From: Actinomycetota bacterium
Lineage (GTDB): Bacteria; Actinomycetota; Actinomycetes; Actinomycetales; Microbacteriaceae
Assembly (NCBI GenBank): GCA_020160915.1
Contig: JAIUPK010000006.1
Coordinates: 62,001 to 126,000 of the forward strand
Length of the DNA: 64,000 nucleotides
Reading direction: 5' to 3'
Part shown: one piece after another, positions 58,664 to 64,000 of the stretch
Position numbering within the stretch: the stretch's first letter is position 1
Layout of the letters: the number at the start of each line of letters is the position of its first letter
Program-made: the position numbers and the translations under genes
Notes under the pieces: model-generated
Database searches by the model: none
What the model was told of the DNA's origin: nothing
What the model saw: the letters and a program-made list of their open reading frames with translations, nothing else

Positions 58664-60172
58664 ATGTCTACACCATCCCGCAACTCAGAAGATCTGACCG
58701 ATCAAGAGCACCTGAAGGTGCTCGGGTATGACGACTCCTTCCGGCGTTCGATGTCGCTCTGGTCGAACTTCGCGCTCGGCTTCACCTACCTCTCGCCCCT
58801 TGTCGGCGTGTATTCGCTTTTCGCGGTGGTGCTCACCATCGGCGGTCCTCCGTCCATCTGGTGGATCGTCATCGTCGGAGCCGGCCAGTTGCTCGTTGCA
58901 TTCGTGTTCGGCGAGGTCGTGTCGCAGTATCCGATTCACGGTGGCATCTATCCATGGACGCGACGGCTGTGGGGTCGCCGATACGCGTGGCTGGCAGCGT
59001 GGGTGTACATCTGGGCGATGATCGTCACGATCACGGCCGTTGCTGAATACGGATCCGGATTCGCCGCGAGCCTGTTCGGAATCGAACTGAACAGCACGTC
59101 CGGCTTCCTCATCACTCTGGCATTCCTTCTGGTTGCACTCGTGATCAACTTCACGGGCACGAAGTCTCTGGCTCGGGTAGCACGCATCGGCCTTGCCGCG
59201 GAATTGATCGGCGTCATCGGGGTCGGGCTCTATCTGCTGATCTTCCAGCGCCAGCAGGGTTTCGACGTGTTCTTCAACTCGATGGGCACCGAGGGTGACG
59301 GCACCTACGGCATGGCCTTCCTCGGCGCGGCGCTCGCCGGCCTGTTCCTCTTCTACGGCTTCGAGGCCTGCGGAGATGTCGCCGAAGAGGTTGAGAGTCC
59401 CGCACGTCGCATCCCGCTGGCGATGATCATGACGATTCTGGTCGGCGGGGTATCTGCGCTCTTCGCGTTCGCGGGGTACGTGCTGGCAGCTCCCAACCTG
59501 GCGGCGATCGTGTCTGGCGAGGACGCCGACCCCATCCCCGGCATCCTGAACGCGACCCTCGGTGAGGTTGGCGGGAAGATATTCCTCGTCGTAGCGATTA
59601 CGGCGTTCCTGTCGTGCGTGCTGAGTCTCCAGGCGGCTGCGAGCCGCTTGCTGTTCTCCTTCGGACGCGATCAGATGCTGCCGGGCCACCGTTGGCTGGC
59701 AAAGGTGTCGCCCAGAACCAAGGTCCCGACCAACGCGCTCATCGTGGCGAGCACCGTGCCGGCGCTCATCGCGTTCGTGGTCTTCCTGAACAGCACCCTG
59801 CTCGTTCCCATCACCGCGTTCGCAATCATCGGCATCTACATCGCATTCCAGATGGTCGTGCTCGCCGCGCTGCGCCAGCGCATCAAGGGGTGGCGACCTG
59901 CCGGTCCGTTCAGCTTGGGGACCCTGGGGTACGTCATCAATGTCGCAGCGCTCGCATGGGGGATCTTCGCGATCATCCTGCTCGCGGTGCCGGGCTCGTC
60001 GGGAAACTTCGCCACCGACTGGGTCGTACTACTGGGGCTCGGGGTCGTTCTCATCACCGGACTTCTCTACCTGCTGATCGCGCGTCCCGACCGCAAGTCG
60101 GATGCGCCGGCCGGTGATGCTATCGAGGTAGCAGAGAAATTGCGGTCGGGCAGCGCGGCCTCGTCCGAGTAG
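58664..60172 (+). CDS. APC family amino acid permease
   Basis: This 502-residue, 12-span amino acid/polyamine/organocation transporter shows SLWSNFALGFTYLSPLVGVY at span 1, QYPIHGGIYPWTRRLWGRRY and FYGFEACGDVAEEVESPAR. The closest groups carry amino acids or amines (for example GABA or BCAA). Its place next to aldehyde dehydrogenase suggests import of a nitrogen source. It ends in a perfect terminator. Confidence 0.9.
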   Translation: MSTPSRNSEDLTDQEHLKVLGYDDSFRRSMSLWSNFALGFTYLSPLVGVYSLFAVVLTIGGPPSIWWIVIVGAGQLLVAFVFGEVVSQYPIHGGIYPWTRRLWGRRYAWLAAWVYIWAMIVTITAVAEYGSGFAASLFGIELNSTSGFLITLAFLLVALVINFTGTKSLARVARIGLAAELIGVIGVGLYLLIFQRQQGFDVFFNSMGTEGDGTYGMAFLGAALAGLFLFYGFEACGDVAEEVESPARRIPLAMIMTILVGGVSALFAFAGYVLAAPNLAAIVSGEDADPIPGILNATLGEVGGKIFLVVAITAFLSCVLSLQAAASRLLFSFGRDQMLPGHRWLAKVSPRTKVPTNALIVASTVPALIAFVVFLNSTLLVPITAFAIIGIYIAFQMVVLAALRQRIKGWRPAGPFSLGTLGYVINVAALAWGIFAIILLAVPGSSGNFATDWVVLLGLGVVLITGLLYLLIARPDRKSDAPAGDAIEVAEKLRSGSAASSE

Positions 60173-60198
60173 TCGACCGTCGTTGTAGCCACATCGGA

Positions 60199-60232
60199 CA
60201 GGGCGTCACGAAGTCCTCTGCGTGACGCCCTG
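60199..60232. terminator. Perfect 12-bp bidirectional terminator
   Basis: CAGGGCGTCACG and CGTGACGCCCTG pair perfectly over a 10-nt loop (60211-60220), between convergent permease and phosphotransferase genes. Confidence 0.85.
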
Positions 60233-60247
60233 CCCCACCCAACCACC

Positions 60248-60937
60248 TCAAGCCTCGTGTGCTCGACGGGTGCTGACTGTCGTGACGAAGGCGGCGAGCC
60301 GCGCGCGCTCCACGGCAGTGGTCGCCGGATCTGCGAGACGAGCCCTACCAGCCGTAGGGAGTACGGGTCGGACTCTGGCTTCGTCGATGCCGTCGAGGAA
60401 CCCTTCCAGCAGGCGTGCGCGCATCGTCGTGTTACCCGTGGCCCCTGCTTCATCCACCCCCATGCAGGCGAGGATCAGCCACGTCGTTGCAACGTCAAGC
60501 TCCCGCGGACCGGGTGCTGCATTGGTCCAATCGAACAGCACCGGGCCAGACGGCGTCATCATGACGTTGCCGGGATGCAGATCCAAATGCAGTAGGTGAT
60601 GATGTGCATCCGCAGGTTTCATGGCGGGCACGCGGTCGAGCACACCGTGCAGGTCGGCGAGCGTGCGACCGTGTTGCTCGGCGTGTTCCGGATGGTGAGC
60701 GAGGTCCTGCAGCATGGTCACCCCGCGCAGACGCTCCATACGCATGTCTGTACCGTCGGCGGCGAATACGCGAGGAGTGGGCACTCCATGCGCGTGCGCG
60801 TGTTCCATGACCTCCGCCTCATACGCCACGTCAGCACCGGCATCAAGACACCGTCGCAGAACGGTGCCATCACCGAGGTCGTAGACAACTGACGCGCGTC
60901 CTCGCGCGATTTCGGTTCGACCGTCCGGCACCATCAC
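60248..60937 (-). CDS. Aminoglycoside phosphotransferase-like (APH family) kinase
   Basis: This 229-residue protein kinase-like fold shows the catalytic loop LLHLDLHPGNVMM and the metal-binding DWTNA. It is shorter than classical APH resistance enzymes, so a house-keeping small-molecule kinase is likely. It follows the TMEM175-like gene by 27 nt on the same strand. Confidence 0.85.
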   Translation of the reverse strand: MMVPDGRTEIARGRASVVYDLGDGTVLRRCLDAGADVAYEAEVMEHAHAHGVPTPRVFAADGTDMRMERLRGVTMLQDLAHHPEHAEQHGRTLADLHGVLDRVPAMKPADAHHHLLHLDLHPGNVMMTPSGPVLFDWTNAAPGPRELDVATTWLILACMGVDEAGATGNTTMRARLLEGFLDGIDEARVRPVLPTAGRARLADPATTAVERARLAAFVTTVSTRRAHEA

Positions 60938-60964
60938 CCGCTCTCCAGAGGCGCGATCACGTAC

Positions 60965-61642
60965 TCACACCGCACTATCGGGCTCAGCCTCACCAGCGCG
61001 CATCCGGGAACGTGCTCGATAGACGCGAGTGATGATGTAGGAGATCGGGACCGCGGCCGCCCAAGTGAACTCCGCGGCTGTCGCGCCGGCGAACGCAGCG
61101 ACCGGAATCGACAACAGGAAGATGCCAGGGATCGGGAAGGACTGCACGAGAACATACCGAAAGACGTCAACTGACACGTGCTGATCGATGAGCTTCGCAT
61201 GCCAGGCGTACATCCACATTGCGGTCAGCAGGAGCCCGATCAGGCAGATGGATGCCGCATAGATGTACACGCTGAGTGGCACGTCGCCGTAGCGGCCGAG
61301 CACTGCGGTCGAAAACGGTACGGATGCGACGACCAGCAACATGACCAGGTTGATCCGTAGGAGTGGCTGTGTGTACTTGATGATCGCCCGGAACTTCCTA
61401 TGATGCGACATCCACACCGCACCGATGACGGCGAAGCTCAAGACGAACGAGAGGTACTCGGGCGCGAGTTCTGCCAGTGCCGGACCCAGGTCGTCGGCTG
61501 CGACGGTCGGCACGTGGAGTTCAACTACGAGCAAGGTCATCGCGATCGCGAACACGGCGTCACTGAAGAACACGAGACGTTCGATCGCGGAACCCTCGGC
61601 GATCGAACGGAGGTATCGCTGATAGGTGGTCACACACATCAT
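60965..61642 (-). CDS. TMEM175-like (DUF1211) potassium channel protein
   Basis: This 225-residue membrane protein has six spans. The first contains the signature ERLVFFSDAVFAIAMTLLV, the FSD motif of bacterial TMEM175-type potassium-selective channels. The ATG at 61642 is chosen, with GTG a few codons later also possible. The promoter region contains the palindrome at 61692. It is the likely target of the adjacent two-component system. Confidence 0.87.
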   Translation of the reverse strand: MMCVTTYQRYLRSIAEGSAIERLVFFSDAVFAIAMTLLVVELHVPTVAADDLGPALAELAPEYLSFVLSFAVIGAVWMSHHRKFRAIIKYTQPLLRINLVMLLVVASVPFSTAVLGRYGDVPLSVYIYAASICLIGLLLTAMWMYAWHAKLIDQHVSVDVFRYVLVQSFPIPGIFLLSIPVAAFAGATAAEFTWAAAVPISYIITRVYRARSRMRAGEAEPDSAV

Positions 61643-61691
61643 GCTGCCGAAGCAGCGCCTGTCGTTCGTCGGCGCTCGGGTGGAATCTCCC

Positions 61692-61709
61692 CTCCACCCG
61701 CGGGTGGAG
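61692..61709. promoter_or_regulatory. Palindromic response-regulator box A
   Basis: CTCCACCCGCGGGTGGAG is a perfect 18-bp palindrome. It lies 50 nt upstream of the TMEM175-like gene and touches the response regulator stop. It matches boxes at 62450 and 63644. Confidence 0.65.
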
Positions 61710-62363
61710 TCAGGGCTGTGCGAGTCCGTGGCGGAAGGCGTAGGCGACAAGCTGCGCCCGGTCGCGCGCCGCGGTCTTGGCCAGAATGTGGTTCACGTGC
61801 GTCTTGACCGTCGCATCCGAGACATAGAGCTCGTTGGCGATCTCCGAGTTGGACCTACCAGCCGCGATCAACTGAAGTACGCCCACCTCGCGCGGGGTCA
61901 AGTTGTCCGGAATTGATGCCGGCAGTGCGGAGACCCCGCCGTGGCTGAGTGCCTCGAGCAGTCGTCGCTGCACTGTCGGGTCGAGCTGGGCGTCACCCCG
62001 GGCCACCGTGGTCAGGGCCGTCCGGATCTCTTCGGCGCTGGCATCCTTGGTCAGAAATCCCCGAGCCCCGGCCCTCAGCGCCGCGAAGACCCAGTCGTCA
62101 TCGGAGTAGGTGGTGAGCACGACGACGCGACAACGCGCACCCGCCGCAGCGAGCTGCTCAGTGGCTTCCACCCCCGAGCAATTGGGCATGTGGAGGTCCA
62201 TCAGCACAACGTCGGGGTCGAGCTGGAGGGCCTGCCGTACGGCATCGTCACCATCGACTGCGGTGCCCACGACAGTGATGCCATCCAGAAGGCCAAGGAG
62301 CGTCGCGAGCCCGTCGCGCACGACCTTCTGGTCGTCGGCAATCAGCACCCGCACCTCAGACAC
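61710..62363 (-). CDS. LuxR-type (NarL family) response regulator
   Basis: This 217-residue protein has a receiver domain (VRVLIADDQKVVRDGLATLL, phosphorylated D56 in DVVLMDLHMP) and a C-terminal LuxR HTH (LTPREVGVLQLIAAGRSNSEIANELYV). The GTG at 62363 has a GAGGG ribosome-binding site. It is divergent from its histidine kinase gene. Confidence 0.93.
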   Translation of the reverse strand: MSEVRVLIADDQKVVRDGLATLLGLLDGITVVGTAVDGDDAVRQALQLDPDVVLMDLHMPNCSGVEATEQLAAAGARCRVVVLTTYSDDDWVFAALRAGARGFLTKDASAEEIRTALTTVARGDAQLDPTVQRRLLEALSHGGVSALPASIPDNLTPREVGVLQLIAAGRSNSEIANELYVSDATVKTHVNHILAKTAARDRAQLVAYAFRHGLAQP

Positions 62364-62449
62364 AGTGCCCTCCCTCGCGTTGTGATTCAAGGGTGCCATG
62401 TACGGCGGCCGCAATCGTCATCCCCGGCGGTGATTGTCGGTGGTGCCTC

Positions 62450-62501
62450 ATCCACCCCAGGGTTGACTCGCGTTGAACCCGTGAGGCGGCCGTGGCACAG
62501 T
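62450..62501 (+). promoter_or_regulatory. Response-regulator box B and histidine kinase promoter
   Basis: ATCCACCCCAGGGTTGAC (62450-62467) is an imperfect version of box A. It lies just upstream of TTGAAC (62473-62478), 17 nt, CACAGT (62496-62501), and the kinase ATG follows after 6 nt. This is the normal position for an activator. Confidence 0.65.
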
Positions 62502-62507
62502 GTTCGC

Positions 62508-63635
62508 ATGGAGCGTGTTCGGGGACAGTTCGTGGCGCTCGGCCTGGGGATGATTGTGCTCGTCGTGATCGCGACGCTGATCAATCGAGGGCCGATCGTC
62601 CTCCCCATGCTGGTCGTCTTCACCGCAGCCGGGGCAGCACTCCTTCTCTGGGCACGGATGCCCCGTGCGATCGTCGTTGTCGACTTCGCGATCATGGCGG
62701 CTTCGGTTGTACTGCTCTACTGGCTCGTGTCCGCTACTCCGCTCGCTCTGTTCCTGCTGGCCGCCTTCGCGACCGCGCGCGAGCCGCGGCGCTGGCTGGC
62801 TGTGGTGCTCGCCCTGGCCACGGGTGCTCACGTGGCCGTACAACTCGCGCTTGGCCAGGACACGATCGTGACCGCCCTCGCGACCATTGCCGGAGTCGCA
62901 TTCCTCTTCGCGGTCAGTCGTCTCCTCGTCTCCGAGCGCACCCAGCGGGTGCAGATCGCAGAGCTGCTCGCGGAGGTGGAGGAACGCCGCCAGCAGGAGA
63001 AGGCCTCCGACATGCTGGCCGAGCGCGGCCGAATGGCACGCGAGTTGCACGACGTGCTGGCTCACACGCTGTCGGGTCTCGCGATTCAGTTGGAGGGTGC
63101 GCGGATACTGTCAACACAGCACGCAGTACCAGCGGCCCTGCGCGACTCGGTGGAACGTGCGCACCAGCTCTCCCGGGCGGGCATCCTTGAGGCGAAACGT
63201 GCGGTCGCCGCACTGCGCGGCGACCAGCTCCCGGGCCCTGAGCTGCTTCAGGAACTCGTCGACGAACACCGACTCGCTGCCGGCAGCCCGACCCGATTGA
63301 TCATCACTGGTGAACCCGTTCCATTGGATGCGGACGCAAGCCTGGCGATCTACCGAACCGCGCAGGAGGCGCTGTCGAACGTGCGCAAGCACGCGCCCGG
63401 CGCTGCTGTCGAGATCATGCTCAGCTGGACGCCTTCGGCGGTGATCCTCGAGGTGATCGATCATGGTGGGCAGATCAGCGGGGACCCGATTGCCGGCCAC
63501 GGCTCCGGCTACGGGCTGACAGGCATGGCGGAGCGCGCGGAGTTGCTCGGAGCCTCGATCGAAACCGGCCCGCTTGACGATGGGTTCCGCGTACGTCTGA
63601 CGGTCCCCATCGATGCTGTCGGCCCCGCCTCGTAG
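62508..63635 (+). CDS. Histidine kinase, HisKA_3 type
   Basis: This 375-residue kinase has four or so N-terminal spans (residues 8-140), no large sensor loop, a HisKA_3 dimerisation domain with RMARELHDVLAH (H181), and an ATPase domain (YRTAQEALSNVRKHA, then GSGYGLTGMAERAELLGA). It is partnered with the LuxR-type regulator. The signal may be membrane stress. Confidence 0.93.
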   Translation: MERVRGQFVALGLGMIVLVVIATLINRGPIVLPMLVVFTAAGAALLLWARMPRAIVVVDFAIMAASVVLLYWLVSATPLALFLLAAFATAREPRRWLAVVLALATGAHVAVQLALGQDTIVTALATIAGVAFLFAVSRLLVSERTQRVQIAELLAEVEERRQQEKASDMLAERGRMARELHDVLAHTLSGLAIQLEGARILSTQHAVPAALRDSVERAHQLSRAGILEAKRAVAALRGDQLPGPELLQELVDEHRLAAGSPTRLIITGEPVPLDADASLAIYRTAQEALSNVRKHAPGAAVEIMLSWTPSAVILEVIDHGGQISGDPIAGHGSGYGLTGMAERAELLGASIETGPLDDGFRVRLTVPIDAVGPAS

Positions 63636-63643
63636 CCCACGGT

Positions 63644-63661
63644 CTCAATCCCAGGGTGGAT
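63644..63661. promoter_or_regulatory. Response-regulator box C
   Basis: CTCAATCCCAGGGTGGAT fits the same pattern as boxes A and B (NTCMAYCC, 2 nt, GGGTKGAN). It lies 104 nt upstream of the membrane gene at 63766, which is then a candidate target. Confidence 0.6.
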
Positions 63662-63765
63662 GAACGGTCTCCATCTGTGCGCTGACGATTCGCGGCGGCG
63701 CGAACGCCAACATCGATGGTGCGCGGACCGCCGTGGGCCGCCATCCGAGATTGGAGACCCTCTCA

Positions 63766-64000
63766 ATGTCACGTACCACCCTCGATGCTCGCCTCTCGCC
63801 CGCCTGGCGCGCGGTGCTCCTTGCTTCAGCAACGAGCGCCGCAACCGTAATTGCGGCCGTCGTGCTCAGTTCGGCGGCCCCACAGCTGGACACCCTGACG
63901 GCCCGACTGATCGTGGTGATTGCCCTGGCAGTGGCTGCGGTGATCGTCGTTGCGACGTCGAGACACCGCGACCTGCTCTGGTCTGGCGGTGTCTCGGTTC
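63766..64000 (+). CDS. Membrane protein, partial (3' end outside window)
   Basis: The ATG at 63766 has a GGAG site 10 nt upstream. The 78 visible residues read MSRTTLDARLSPAWRAVLLA and continue with two hydrophobic helices (about 17-38 and 50-66). It is the first gene after box C. The family cannot be assigned. Confidence 0.6.
   Translation, partial: MSRTTLDARLSPAWRAVLLASATSAATVIAAVVLSSAAPQLDTLTARLIVVIALAVAAVIVVATSRHRDLLWSGGVSV

Noticed and set aside
60248-60937. Aminoglycoside resistance gene
   Set aside because: It has the APH catalytic motifs but is short and lies in a chromosomal context with a channel gene. Nothing in the sequence shows an antibiotic substrate.

Overview
The window is high-GC actinobacterial DNA. 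Gene content and word usage point to the Microbacteriaceae (Micrococcales): MenC/MenB menaquinone genes, system II cytochrome c maturation, a BldC-like regulator beside the tiny ribosomal protein bS22 and proC, a DUF7882 protein, and a marked excess of the word CGGATGCC/GGCATCCG. No rRNA, tRNA, CRISPR array, prophage or recognisable insertion sequence was found. Almost all of it reads as chromosomal core and lifestyle genes.

Layout. 0-6.5 kb: a partial membrane protein, menC, a small GIY-YIG nuclease gene enclosed by short palindromic repeats, and the minus-strand ccsB-resB-ccdA-resA-phosphatase operon for cytochrome c maturation. 6.5-19.8 kb: a RelE/ParE-type toxin-antitoxin pair, a short archaeal-type aspartyl-tRNA synthetase, the conserved glutaredoxin/HAD/bS22/BldC/proC neighbourhood, a KtrAB potassium uptake pair, a cation diffusion facilitator, tadA, upp, and a winged-helix regulator preceded by a leaderless cysteine-containing leader ORF. 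19.8-31.7 kb: a GH42 beta-galactosidase with a large palindromic operator, MarR-photolyase, pseudouridine catabolism (psuG-psuK), a 3-hydroxyisobutyryl-CoA hydrolase, menB, and an epimerase/TetR pair. 31.7-43.4 kb: small stress and hypothetical proteins, a GGDEF/EAL pair, msrA-msrB, a sortase-anchored serine hydrolase, HxlR-VOC, and ArsR-SRPBCC. 43.4-60.2 kb: a coherent branched-chain amino acid (mainly leucine) degradation region. It has a divergent TetR-controlled methylcrotonyl-CoA carboxylase/MaoC/CitE-like operon and an Lrp-flanked E1alpha-E1beta-E2 branched-chain dehydrogenase/isovaleryl-CoA dehydrogenase/CoA-transferase operon, followed by an aldehyde dehydrogenase and an APC permease. 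60.2-64 kb: a TMEM175-like channel and a phosphotransferase, a LuxR-type response regulator and its histidine kinase with three matching palindromic boxes, and a partial membrane protein.

Two properties run through the whole window. First, at least 25 genes start 6-7 nt after a -10 hexamer (TANNNT or close to it), so their mRNAs are probably leaderless. Three divergent pairs share one 10-bp symmetric element, ANNNTANNNT, in an intergenic gap of exactly 23 nt. Second, a dispersed palindromic repeat (GGTTGAGTA, short variable stem, 3-nt loop, stem, GTATCGAAACC) occurs about a dozen times and supplies the stop codon of three genes. It brackets the GIY-YIG nuclease gene on both sides in opposite orientation, which suggests a small repeat-plus-nuclease mobile system.
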